From Renibacterium salmoninarum ATCC 33209 (GTDB lineage Bacteria; Actinomycetota; Actinomycetes; Actinomycetales; Micrococcaceae): 64,000 bases of DNA. Each line of letters opens with the position of its first letter. Position 1 is the stretch's first letter. Both the position numbers and the translations under genes were made by a program. The DNA is taken from positions 124,001 through 188,000 of the forward strand of contig NC_010168.1 of NCBI RefSeq assembly GCF_000018885.1, read 5' to 3'. Positions 19,789 through 28,310 of this stretch are shown here, in pieces. A model generated the notes under the pieces. That model worked only from the letters and a program-made list of their open reading frames with translations, did not search any database and had not been told where the DNA came from.

Positions 19789-20514
19789 TCAGATGGCGCA
19801 GCCATCTGGTCCACAGGCTTCGGCGTCGTTGGTCCCGCTCATGATCAGCGGGTGGCTTTCGGCCCAGGCTTCGTTGAGCGTCTGGCTGAAGACTTCGGGG
19901 CTCTGTGCGCCGGAGATGCCGTACTTTCGATCAACAACGAAAAACGGCACGCCCTGAATGCCTAGCGCATGCGCCTCGGCAATGTCTTGATCAACTGCGG
20001 CTTCAAAATCCCGCTCGGTGAGTGCGGCGCGAGCTGCCTCGCCGTCTAAACCAAGTTCGACGGCGACCGCAACCAGCGTGTCCAGGTTGCCAATGTCTGT
20101 GCCCTGTTCAAAGTGTTGTTTAAGCAGGGTTTCTTTGGCCAGATCTTGCTTGCCGTGCTCGGCGGCAAAGTGGATTAGTTCGTGACCGAGGTGGCTGTTT
20201 GCAACGGTGAGGGCGTCATAGTCGAAGGCCAAGCCCTCGCCGGCAGCTTGGTCGAACACGTGGGCAAACATCTGCTTCACCTGTTCTACCGGCATGCCTT
20301 TGCGTTGGCTGATGTACTCAACCTCGGTGCCGTCGTAGTGGTTGGGCAAGCTGGGGTCCAGTTGGAAGCTCTTCCATTGCACCTCAACTTGATCCTTATG
20401 TGGGAAAGCCGCCAGTGCGGTTTCGAAGCGGCGCTTTCCCATGTAGCACCAAGGGCAAGCGATATCTGACCAGATTTGAATCCTCACGCATTTGGCAACG
20501 CCTTCATGCTGCAC
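19789..20514 (-). CDS. DsbA-family (FrnE-like) oxidoreductase
   Basis: 241 residues from ATG 20514; a GTG at 20487 (VRIQIWSDIACPWC) would match relatives better, and neither start has a clear Shine-Dalgarno. The thioredoxin fold carries the active site CPWC near residue 20. IQGVPFFVVDRKYGISGAQ supplies the cis-proline (GVPFF). There is no signal peptide, so it acts in the cytoplasm, as FrnE-type proteins do. The C-terminus has CGPDGCAI, a further Cys pair. Its partner is unknown. Confidence 0.88.
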   Translation of the reverse strand: MQHEGVAKCVRIQIWSDIACPWCYMGKRRFETALAAFPHKDQVEVQWKSFQLDPSLPNHYDGTEVEYISQRKGMPVEQVKQMFAHVFDQAAGEGLAFDYDALTVANSHLGHELIHFAAEHGKQDLAKETLLKQHFEQGTDIGNLDTLVAVAVELGLDGEAARAALTERDFEAAVDQDIAEAHALGIQGVPFFVVDRKYGISGAQSPEVFSQTLNEAWAESHPLIMSGTNDAEACGPDGCAI

Positions 20515-20558
20515 AGAATTCCCGTGGCCGGTTAGGCCACTTGATAATATGAATTCAA

Positions 20559-20595
20559 CTTATGTCTCCGCTTGACGGCAATCGCGGGGACATAA
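20559..20595. repeat. TTATGTC...GGGGACATAA palindrome, copy 1
   Basis: Arms CTTATGTCTCCGC and GCGGGGACATAA (one mismatch) around CTTGACGGCAAT. Just downstream of the FAD monooxygenase gene on the minus strand, so it may be its terminator. The flank GACATA-x-CTC-x-GG-x-GACTATT recurs beside copy 2. Confidence 0.7.
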
Positions 20596-20604
20596 CTCGG
20601 GTGA

Positions 20605-21930
20605 CTATTTTGTGGAGTCTCGTTCCTCAAACATCTTCGCGGCGAGCTTCTTCTTGATAAACGGGATCACGTTAACTACTCGCATCCCGGTGCGCATCAT
20701 CGCGGTGGCGAACCAGCCGGCTAGCCCTGATTTGTAGACCGGATCAGTCGCATTGAAGCGTTCCAGAGATTCTTTAACCCGTTTCCAGGCGTAGCCGTGC
20801 ATTTGCCGTTCATAATCGGCTACCGCGTCGACGACGGTCATGCCAGCGGCCAGGTTAGCCGCGAGGATCTGGGCGTCCTGTAGCGCAGTATTAGCGCCGA
20901 CGCCGAGCCCTGGCGTCATGGTGTGCACGGCGTCGCCAATGAGAGTGATGTTACTGCTATCCCAGGGTTCCATTCGCTCAGTGGTGCGGATATTGACCGG
21001 AAAACAGGTGTCGGCATCGGCCAGACGGTACATTTCACGCAAGTCGGGGTGCCAGCTTTTAGTGTGTTCCAGAAGGAGCGCGTGAACTGCCGCTCCGTCA
21101 AGCTGCATAAAGTTTTCCGGCAAGTTTTTACGGTTTCCACCGAAGCCGAGCATGATGTAGTCCCGAGTGTTGTCGAAAGTTAGGCCGGGCCAGCTTTTGA
21201 GTAGCTCGGCGTCGGTGCTTCCGGCACCTGCCTTCGGCGCGCCGTCGGCATCCCAGGGGAACTCCATGACGTGAATGATGGTGCTGTCACCGCCGGGCGC
21301 GCTGATCATGTTCACGCCACGGAGCATCTTCGGCTTGAGATACTTTCGTGTTTCATCATTGAGTGGCAACTTTGCGGTGGCGCCGTAGAGCCCAGTGTCT
21401 TTCAAAACCGCATGCGGAAGATACTGATTCCGCACCTTGGAACTGGAGCCATCCGCGCCAACCAGCAGATCGGCGGTGGCTTCGGTGCCGTCCGCGAAGA
21501 TCGCTGTGACGGTTCCGTCCTCATTATTGCGGTATTGGCTGAACTTTTTGTCGAAGTGCACAATGTCTTCAAGCCCGGTGAGCAGTACTTGCCGAAGGGT
21601 CATCCGGCTGACGCTGCGCTCAGCGCCCGGATCGTTCGGGTTCGCCTCGTCAAAGCCGCTAATGCTGAGCAGCTCTTTGAGTTGCTCGGTAAACATATTG
21701 AAGCGGCCGGGGGCGATGGCCGTTGTGGCTTTGAAAACCTCGAACAGATTGGCGGGCAGCACTTCAGCCAAGGCGTGTGAGCCATCCGGCGAAATGCCCA
21801 CTCGGAAGCCGAAGAGCCCATCGCTACGCGTGTGATCCCGTTCGTAGACTTCGACGTCGATGGCGGACTTTTTGAGTGATTGTGCCAGGGCGAGCCCGCC
21901 AGTGCCGGCACCAATGATGATGACTTTCAT
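20605..21930 (-). CDS. FAD-dependent monooxygenase
   Basis: 441 residues, intact, with AGGAG before ATG 21930. The N-terminus MKVIIIGAGTGGLALAQSL is the FAD-binding G-x-G-x-x-G. DLLVGADGSSSKVR is the conserved DG motif, and LIGDAVHTMTPGLGVGANTAL the GD motif that contacts the flavin ribityl chain. It belongs to the PHBH/UbiH-like class of NAD(P)H-dependent aromatic or tetracycline-type hydroxylases; the substrate is unknown. It is divergent from a PadR regulator with a clear operator between them, so induction by a substrate-like compound is likely. Confidence 0.9.
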   Translation of the reverse strand: MKVIIIGAGTGGLALAQSLKKSAIDVEVYERDHTRSDGLFGFRVGISPDGSHALAEVLPANLFEVFKATTAIAPGRFNMFTEQLKELLSISGFDEANPNDPGAERSVSRMTLRQVLLTGLEDIVHFDKKFSQYRNNEDGTVTAIFADGTEATADLLVGADGSSSKVRNQYLPHAVLKDTGLYGATAKLPLNDETRKYLKPKMLRGVNMISAPGGDSTIIHVMEFPWDADGAPKAGAGSTDAELLKSWPGLTFDNTRDYIMLGFGGNRKNLPENFMQLDGAAVHALLLEHTKSWHPDLREMYRLADADTCFPVNIRTTERMEPWDSSNITLIGDAVHTMTPGLGVGANTALQDAQILAANLAAGMTVVDAVADYERQMHGYAWKRVKESLERFNATDPVYKSGLAGWFATAMMRTGMRVVNVIPFIKKKLAAKMFEERDSTK

Positions 21931-21943
21931 GAGAATTCTCCTG

Positions 21944-21975
21944 TTATGCGACTATTGAAATTAATAGTCGCATAA
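21944..21975. promoter_or_regulatory. PadR-type operator in the monooxygenase/padR divergon
   Basis: TTATGCGACTATT and AATAGTCGCATAA are perfect 13-base arms around GAAATT. The site lies 14 bases from the monooxygenase start and 36 bases from the padR start. PadR regulators bind such dyads, so autoregulation and control of the monooxygenase is expected. A weaker repeat of CTAGT lies at 21978-22000. Confidence 0.75.
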
Positions 21976-22011
21976 GGACTAGTGTATTTGCAGCTAGTAT
22001 ACGATTAGCCT

Positions 22012-22596
22012 ATGTCTGAAGCTGCCGCATTCAAACCTTCGCCGCTTGCGCTGGCGATTCTGGGATTGTTAGAAATTGAACCGATGCACCCTTATAAGAT
22101 CCAGCAGCTCATCAAGCTCTGGGGTAAGGATGAGTTCATCAATGTGGGGCAGCGCGCGAGTCTTTATAAAATGATCGCCAGGCTCAAGGACGCTGGATTG
22201 ATTGCCGAAGAGCAAACCAGTAGAGACTCTTCGTATCCGGAAAAAACCAGCTACACCGTGACCGCGGCAGGCAGTGCAGCTTCGAAGGCCTGGGTTCTCG
22301 AGATGCTCTCAATGCCACGCAATGAGTACCCGGAGTTTCCGGCCGCTTTGTCTTTCATGATGATTTTGAACCCTGGGCAGGTTGCGGAGGCGTTGCGTGC
22401 GCGCCGAGTTGCAGTGCAGGGTTTGGTAGAAAAATTCGATCGAAATTTGGCCGCGGTGCACGAGATCCCGGTGGCTGCACGGGCGGCGTTGATCGAAAGC
22501 GAATTCGCTCGGGTGTTAGCTGTCGCTGAACGTGACTGGCTCGACGTCGTGATCGCTGACTTTGCTGCTGACAAAATCCTCTGGCCGCAGATCTGA
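22012..22596 (+). CDS. PadR-family transcriptional regulator
   Basis: 194 residues. The N-terminal winged helix begins SPLALAILGLLEIEPMHPYKIQQLI and includes the YKMIARLKDAGLI recognition region and the wing TSYTVTAAG. The C-terminal half is helical, as in the Vir_act_alpha_C type used for dimerisation. There is no Shine-Dalgarno before ATG 22012 and a TATA-like -10 lies close, so a leaderless transcript is possible. It is divergent from the FAD monooxygenase. Confidence 0.88.
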   Translation: MSEAAAFKPSPLALAILGLLEIEPMHPYKIQQLIKLWGKDEFINVGQRASLYKMIARLKDAGLIAEEQTSRDSSYPEKTSYTVTAAGSAASKAWVLEMLSMPRNEYPEFPAALSFMMILNPGQVAEALRARRVAVQGLVEKFDRNLAAVHEIPVAARAALIESEFARVLAVAERDWLDVVIADFAADKILWPQI

Positions 22597-22597
22597 C

Positions 22598-22634
22598 CTT
22601 ATGTCCCCGACTTGACCGTTAAGCCGGGGACATA
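22598..22634. repeat. TTATGTCCCC...GGGGACATA palindrome, copy 2
   Basis: CTTATGTCCCCG and CGGGGACATAG enclose ACTTGACCGTTAAGC. It lies between the convergent padR and ArsR-AHSA1 genes and shares the flank CTC-x-GG-x-GACTATT with copy 1, including the stop codon of the downstream minus-strand gene. Confidence 0.75.
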
Positions 22635-22644
22635 GCTCAGGAGA

Positions 22645-23538
22645 CTATTCTGTTGGCAGTGCTTGGCCGGTCTCCAAGAGTGTCTTGAGGCTGGAAAGGA
22701 TTGGCTGCCAGCCTTGCGAAACTCCGGCGCGCAGCTCACTGTCGGCGGGGAAGCCCGTGTGAATCAAGGTGAGTTTAACGACGTCGCCTTGTTGCTCCAG
22801 CTCGAAAGTCGCAGTTGAGCGCTTCTCGGCGGCCATATCGGCCACTTCTTGCGGGTCCGCGTTGATAGCCTTGCCGAACTCTTCGCTCACGGTGTGCCAA
22901 GTGAAGCTCAGCCGGTGCGGTTTGTCGGCCACCAAAACGACTTGCTCGGGGTCTGAAATTACGACGCCGGCAACGTGCCAGTCGATGGTAGAATCGACCT
23001 TCCAGTCCGAGATTAATTCAATTCCCCAGTACTGCTTGATGAACGCTGGCTCGGTGAGCGCCTGCCAGAGTTTTTCTGGCGTGGTTTTGATGTAGGTGAT
23101 GTAGACGAAATCTTCGTCGGTGCCGTTGTTATCCATGGGCGATTGCTCCAATGCGGTCTTGAGGTCGGCAAGTGCTTTGGCGCGCTGCCGGTCATATTGA
23201 CTGAGCCATCGATCGGCGATGGCGTTAATGGGCGCGGCGTTGAGGTAATGGAGTTTCTCGCGGCCGTGTTTTGTGGTGCTGATCAGGTTTGCGGCTGCCA
23301 AAATTGCCAAGTGTTTACTGACGGATTGCCGAGTCATCGCTAAGCCAGCACAGAGTTCGCCGAGTGTTTGGCCGTTGCGCCGATTCAAATCGTCAAGCAG
23401 CCTGCGCCGACTCGGGTCTGAGAGAGCGCGGAAGACGTAATCCACGAAAATAGAATAGGCAGCCAAATGGTTGCATGTCAAGGATTGCCGCTCGACGTCG
23501 AAACTTATGTCCCTTGCTAGTGCTCTGGGTGGGGACAT
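22645..23538 (-). CDS. ArsR-type helix-turn-helix fused to AHSA1/SRPBCC domain
   Basis: The conserved part begins near residue 32 with VDYVFRALSDPSRRRLLDDL; a GTG there (23445) would give 267 residues, and the earlier start at 23538 would place coding sequence inside a palindromic repeat, so the start is uncertain. The ArsR winged helix (MTRQSVSKHLAILAAANLI) is followed by an AHSA1 lipid/ligand-binding domain (TTPEKLWQALTEPAFIKQYWG to GWQPILSSLKTLLE). Such fusions are common in actinobacteria and presumably sense a hydrophobic ligand. No target gene is evident. Confidence 0.85.
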   Translation of the reverse strand: MSPPRALARDISFDVERQSLTCNHLAAYSIFVDYVFRALSDPSRRRLLDDLNRRNGQTLGELCAGLAMTRQSVSKHLAILAAANLISTTKHGREKLHYLNAAPINAIADRWLSQYDRQRAKALADLKTALEQSPMDNNGTDEDFVYITYIKTTPEKLWQALTEPAFIKQYWGIELISDWKVDSTIDWHVAGVVISDPEQVVLVADKPHRLSFTWHTVSEEFGKAINADPQEVADMAAEKRSTATFELEQQGDVVKLTLIHTGFPADSELRAGVSQGWQPILSSLKTLLETGQALPTE

Positions 23539-23583
23539 GCCTACTTATGTCCCCACCCAGAGCACTAAACGGGGACATAAGTA
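23503..23583. repeat. double TTATGTCCC/GGGACATAA palindrome, copies 3 and 4
   Basis: Two elements lie in opposite orientation. TAGTGCTCTGGGTGGGGACAT (21 bases, given as 23518-23538) is mirrored at 23548-23568. Outer ACTTATGTCCC and GGGGACATAAGT arms add a second layer. It sits at the 5' end of the ArsR-AHSA1 gene, upstream of the conserved start. Confidence 0.75.
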
Positions 23584-23588
23584 GGCAC

Positions 23589-23627
23589 GTGAAAGGGCAC
23601 CCCCGCTGAGCAGGGATGCCCTTTCAC
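23589..23627. terminator. hairpin downstream of aceB
   Basis: GTGAAAGGGCA and TGCCCTTTCAC enclose a loop with CCCCC/GGG pairing. It lies about 80 bases after the aceB stop on the minus strand and is a good terminator candidate. Confidence 0.7.
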
Positions 23628-23707
23628 ATGTGGCCTACGCGTCTGGCCCGGATTTCGGGCTGTCTGAGGCGGCGACGACGACGGTCGGCCAAGTGTTGTG
23701 TGTCGAC

Positions 23708-25358
23708 TTAAGCTGCGCTCAACTCCGATTCACGTGCCTCGTGCAAGAACCGAGCGTAGGCCGGAACCGTCAGGAAGGTGGGGAAAGCCTCACCTAAGGC
23801 GACCTCTTCGAAGATCTCCCGGGCGTCGTCGAACCTGTCACCTTCGGTGCGCTCCAACTTGCCGAACTCTTAGTCGGTCAGCTCACGCACCCAGTTTTCC
23901 GAGATAATCTCGCCCTGATCAGTGATGGCCTCGGCGTAGATCCACTGCCAGATTTGCGAGCGCGAGATCTCTGCGGTGGCAGCGTCTTCCATCAGGTTAT
24001 GGATCGCAGCCGCACCATTTCCACACAACCAAGACTCGATGTACCGAATACCCACCTCAATGTTCATTCGGATGCCGGATTCGGTGATTGAGCCCTCGGT
24101 CGCGGTGACATTCAGCAGCGCCTTGTCATCGGGAACCACGTCTTCACGCAGCTTGTCGATCTGATTCGCGCGCTCGCCCAGAACGCCGTTGAAAACCTCC
24201 ATAGCCACCGGAACCAAATCCGGGTGCGCTACCCAGGAGCCATCAAAGCCATCAGTTGCTTCACGAGTCTTATCCGCACGAACCTTGCCGAACGCGATTT
24301 CATTAGCTTCGGGATCCCGGCGATTCGGAATGAAAGCAGCCATACTGCCAATGGCCATCGCGCCACGTCGGTGACAAGCCCGAACAAGCTGCTCGGTGTA
24401 AGCCCGCATGAATGGCGCCGTCATGGTGATCTCATTGCGGTCCGGCAACACGAAGCGTGGGCCACGGGTGCGGAAGTTCTTGATCACGGAGAATAGGTAA
24501 TCCCAGCGGCCCGCGTTCAAACCCGAGGCGTGATCGCGCAGTTCGTACAGAATCTCTTCCATCTCGAAGGCTGCGGTAATGGTTTCGATCAGTACGGTAG
24601 CTCGGATGGTGCCCTGCGGAATGCCGAGAAAATCCTGCGCCAAAATGAAGATGTCGTTCCACAACCGGGCTTCCAGATGGTTTTCAATCTTCGGCAAGTA
24701 GAAGTAAGGACCCTTCCCCTGCGCAATGAGCCGCTTGGCGTTGTGGAAGAAGTAGAGACCAAAATCGACCAGTCCACCCGCGATTGGTTTGTTGTTGATC
24801 AGCATGTGCTTTTCCGGCAAGTGCCAGCCGCGCGGCCGAACCACGATCGTCGGATTCTCGGCGCCGAGTTTGTACTCTATTACTCACGCCGTTGGCCGTT
24901 GAGGTGAAATCGATGCGGCGTTCCAGCGCGTCGATCAAGTTGATCTGGCCTTGGATGACGTTTCGCCAGCTGGGCGTTGAGGAATCTTCCATGTCTGCAA
25001 GCCAGACTTTCGCGCCAGAGTTCAGCGCGTTGATGGTCATCTTGCGGTCAACCGGCCCAGTGATTTCAACTCGACGATCTACTAGAACTGGTGCTGGCGG
25101 AGCAACTCGCCAATTCGGATCTTCGCGGATGGTGGAAGTTTCGCGCAGGAAACGCGGGTCCACGCCATTGCCGATTTGCTGACGGCGGGTCTGCCGATCC
25201 TGCAAGAGCTCCTGGCGTCGGCCAGAGGTGGCCCGATGCAGCGCCGCGATGAAATCCAAGGCCTCAGGGGTCAGGATTTCTTCTTGACGGTGGATGGGTT
25301 GGGCAGTCAACGTAATGCCGTTGAAGGTGATTCCGTTCAGGCTGTTCGTCGAGTTCAT
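23708..25358 (-). pseudogene. aceB: malate synthase, frameshift plus nonsense
   Basis: ATG 25358 (MNSTNSLNGITFNG) is preceded by GGAGAACC. The first part, to GVSNRV, carries KMTINALNSGAKVWLADMED. At about 24880 one extra base (GAGTAATAGAGTAC) shifts the frame, and the protein resumes as [20 protein letters not shown]. The main domain is well kept ([45 protein letters not shown]). TAA at 23870-23872 interrupts RELTD-stop-EFGKLE, where relatives have a Glu, and the frame then stays open to 23708. Intact length would be about 550 residues, the usual size of the A isoform. The enzyme joins glyoxylate and acetyl-CoA. Confidence 0.9.
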
Positions 25359-25384
25359 GATGGTTCTCCAAGTCTGCGGTACCG

Positions 25385-25445
25385 AACGCTGCACCACTTT
25401 TGGTCGTTATGAGGGCTCTATAGCGACCAAAAGTGGTGCAGCGTT
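25385..25445 (-). terminator. intercistronic hairpin between aceA and aceB
   Basis: Perfect 22-base arms 25385-25406 and 25424-25445 (AACGCTGCACCACTTTTGG and complement) with a 17-base loop. It lies between the aceA stop and the aceB start on the transcribed minus strand, so it could attenuate read-through or protect the aceA transcript end. Confidence 0.75.
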
Positions 25446-25453
25446 TGCGGGTG

Positions 25454-26596
25454 TTAGTGGAATTGCTGGGCTTCAGTTGAGCCAGCCAAGGCGAGCGTGC
25501 TGCCGCTGGGGTTCAGGGCGGCCGCGACCAGATCGAAGTAGCCAGTGCCCACTTCGCGTTGGTGCTTGGTTGCGGTGTAGCCGCGGTCTTCGGAGGCGAA
25601 TTCTTTTTCTTGCAATTCGACGTAAGCACTCATGCCATCACGGGCGTAACCGTGAGCCAAGTCAAACATTGAGTAATTCAGGGCGTGGAAGCCAGCCAGG
25701 GTAATGAACTGGAACTTGAAGCCCATTGCGCCGAGCTCCCGCTGGAACTTCGCGATCGTGGCGTCGTCCAAATGCTTCTTCCAGTTGAACGACGGTGAGC
25801 AGTTGTAAGCCAGCATCTGATCCGCGTACGGGGCATAAGCCTTGGCCATTGCAATACACGGTTCAATGCCGTTGCGTACTTTGTAGAAACCCTCGGCAGT
25901 GCGCTCGCCGGTGGTGAACTCTTGGTCACGCTCGTCGACGTCGGCCGCGAGCCGGGCCGCGTTGAGCGTGCGGACGTGCTGCTGGTTGGGAATGAGCACC
26001 TTGCCACCCAAGTGACCGCACTTCTTTTCCGAGGCGAGCTGATCTTCCCAGTGCACGCCCGAAGCGCCAGCTTGGATCATTGACTTCATCAGTTCGTAAG
26101 CGTTGAGCGGGCCGCCAAAGCCAGCTTCGGCGTCGGCCACGATCGGGACCAGCCAATCTTCAACGGACTGCTTGCCTTCGGAGAATTCAATCTGATCCGC
26201 GCGAAGTAGTGCGTTGTTGATCCGACGAACCACGGTGGGAACTGAGTTCACCGGGTAGAGCGACTGGTCCGGGTACGTGTTGCCGGAAGTGTTTGCATCA
26301 GCAGCAACCTGCCAGCCGGAGAGGTAAATGGCTTTGAGTCCGGCCTTGACCTGTTGTGCGGCCTGGTTGCCGGTCAGTGCGCCAAGTGAGTTAGTGTAGC
26401 CTTCCGGGCCGGCATTGCGCAGTTGATCCCAGAGCTTCTCTGATCCGCGGCGGGCTAGTGTGGCCTCTTCTTGCACGCGTCCGGCGAGCTTGACGGCGTC
26501 GGCTGCCGAGTAATCGCGCTGCACGCCTTCCCAACGGGGATTGGCTGCCCACTCCAGCTCCAGCGCCTCTGCTGTTTTCTGCTGATTCTCCTACAT
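25454..26596 (-). pseudogene. aceA: isocitrate lyase, start lost and two internal deletions
   Basis: The natural start ATG 26596 (GGAGC upstream) is followed at once by TAG, then the frame continues [20 protein letters not shown] as in intact homologues. Translation could only begin internally, for example at GTG 26524. The signature KKCGHLGGK is intact. Compared with the M. tuberculosis enzyme as I remember it, the segment with ARTDAEA is missing at AADV/DERDQ and the segment with WMETGTP is missing at [11 protein letters not shown], about 22 and 27 residues. Both are in frame and lie between short direct repeats (GACGTC in the first). The lost pieces hold active-site Arg and Glu residues, so the product should be inactive. 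Confidence 0.85.
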
Positions 26597-28250
26597 GATG
26601 TCTTGCTCCTTGATTGGGCCTCCCGGAAGTGATTCCGAGCTGAACTTCTGTTGTTTCTCTTTCCAGTTCTTACTTTTCACCTATTTCAAGGCACTTTCTA
26701 GAAAATATTCCGGAAAGATTTGCGTTTCTTCACGTATTCATCAAGAAATCACGAGTCCAACGTGGCAAAGGCCCGCTCCTGGCACAGAGCGTGCGGCTAG
26801 TAACGACGAAATCGATGTAATTAGCCTTGGTAGGCGGGTGCGTCACTTACGCAAAAGTGCCAATATGACGCTCGATGACTTGGGCCTCATGGTGGATGCG
26901 GCACCGTCCCAGCTGAGCATGATCGAAAACGGTAAACGCGAGCCGAAACTGAGCTTGTTGAATTCGCTCGCGAAGTCACTGGGCGTCAGCATTGAACAGC
27001 TGCTTGGCTCCGAGCCGCCAAGCCGTCGAGCTGCATTAGAAATTGAGCTGGAACGCGCGCAGCGTGGAGCGCTCTATGAGTCGCTTGGACTGCCCAAGGT
27101 CCGCGTATCTTCGCGGCTTTCGATGGATGCGTTAGAGGCGTTAGTTGGCCTACAAGCTGAGCTGGAACGTCGGCTAAACGAGCAGGTCGCTACCCCCGAG
27201 GAGGCGCGTCGAGCAAACACCGCACTGCGGTTGCAAATGCGCGAGCGGAACAACTATTTTGGCGAGTACGAAGCCGAGGCTGCGAAGGTACTTTCCGGCG
27301 TCGGCTATTCGGGTGGACCGCTGTCTCAACACGTGATTGCGGACATCGCAAACCACCTCGGATTCACACTTCATCACGTGTCTGATTTACCGCATTCAAC
27401 CCGCAGCGTCACCGATTTGAAGAATCACCGAATTGATCTAACCCAGTCCGGGCGTAGCGAACACGACCCCCGTTCAGTGCTGCTGCAAGCTCTGGGGCAC
27501 TATGTTTTGGGGCACCAAACACCAACTAGCTACGGTGAATTTCTTTCGCAGCGAGTGGCGACTAACTATTTCGCGGCGGCCTTGTTGCTGCCAGAAAAGC
27601 AGACCGTGGAATTTCTACAGCGCGCCAAGGCGGCCAAGAGCATCGCGGTAGAAGATGTCCGGGATGCCTTTGCCGTGTCTTATGAAACAGCGGCGCACCG
27701 TTTCACCAATCTCGCCACCGAGCATTTGGGCATCCTGACGCATTTTCAGAAGGTGCATGAGAGTGGCATCGTCTACAAGGCTTATGAGAACGACGGCGTA
27801 ACTTTCCCTACCGATCACACTGGCGCCATCGAAGGTCAGCCGATCTGTAAATACTGGACTTCGCGCGAAGTGTTTGACGTGAGCGATAAGTTCAGCGCCT
27901 ACAACCAGTACACGGATACGCCGGCCGGCACTTACTGGTGCACTGCTCGGACTGAGCGTTCAACCGGCGGCGAATTCTCACTCAGCATTGGCGTGCCCTA
28001 CGCGCATGTGAAGTGGTTTCGTGGCCGGGATACCCAAGAGCGGTCGAAGTCACGTTGCCCGGATGAGTCCTGCTGTAAACGACCACCAGCCGCGCTAGCG
28101 GGGGAGCGGAGCGGCAATGCTTGGCCCAGTGCTCGTGCGCATTCGCATCTACTCGCCGCGATGCCGCCCGGCGTCTTCCCCGGCGTTGACGAAACCGAGG
28201 TGTACTCGTTCTTAGCCGCGCACGCTCCGGAAGCTGGGCCGGCGTCGTAA
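26595..28250 (+). CDS. ramB: RamB-like XRE/ImmA-IrrE regulator of acetate genes
   Basis: The family-like sequence starts near residue 70 (ISLGRRVRHLRKSANMTLDDL, helix-turn-helix of XRE type), so translation probably begins around 26760-26810 rather than at 26595; I see no convincing start codon. A central ImmA/IrrE-like domain (LLQALGHYVLGHQ; the HExxH metal motif is degraded) is followed by a DUF2083-type C-terminal domain with ICKYWTSREVFD, YWCTARTE and Cys-rich CPDESCCKRP. RamB represses aceA and aceB and other acetate genes in corynebacteria and mycobacteria. It is divergent from aceA here and appears unbroken although its targets are destroyed. Confidence 0.8.
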   Translation: MMSCSLIGPPGSDSELNFCCFSFQFLLFTYFKALSRKYSGKICVSSRIHQEITSPTWQRPAPGTERAASNDEIDVISLGRRVRHLRKSANMTLDDLGLMVDAAPSQLSMIENGKREPKLSLLNSLAKSLGVSIEQLLGSEPPSRRAALEIELERAQRGALYESLGLPKVRVSSRLSMDALEALVGLQAELERRLNEQVATPEEARRANTALRLQMRERNNYFGEYEAEAAKVLSGVGYSGGPLSQHVIADIANHLGFTLHHVSDLPHSTRSVTDLKNHRIDLTQSGRSEHDPRSVLLQALGHYVLGHQTPTSYGEFLSQRVATNYFAAALLLPEKQTVEFLQRAKAAKSIAVEDVRDAFAVSYETAAHRFTNLATEHLGILTHFQKVHESGIVYKAYENDGVTFPTDHTGAIEGQPICKYWTSREVFDVSDKFSAYNQYTDTPAGTYWCTARTERSTGGEFSLSIGVPYAHVKWFRGRDTQERSKSRCPDESCCKRPPAALAGERSGNAWPSARAHSHLLAAMPPGVFPGVDETEVYSFLAAHAPEAGPAS

Positions 28251-28264
28251 CTCATTTCGCCCCC

Positions 28265-28310
28265 GATATTGGATTGAGCCGCTGAAATTTCTCCGGCTCA
28301 ATCCAATATC
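28265..28310. repeat. GATATTGGA-family palindrome, copy 2
   Basis: Arms GATATTGGATTGAGCCG and CGGCTCAATCCAATATC (17 bases, perfect) around CTGAAATTTCTC, total 46 bases. It lies between the convergent ramB-like gene and the CPBP protease gene, so it may end transcription from both sides. Confidence 0.85.
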
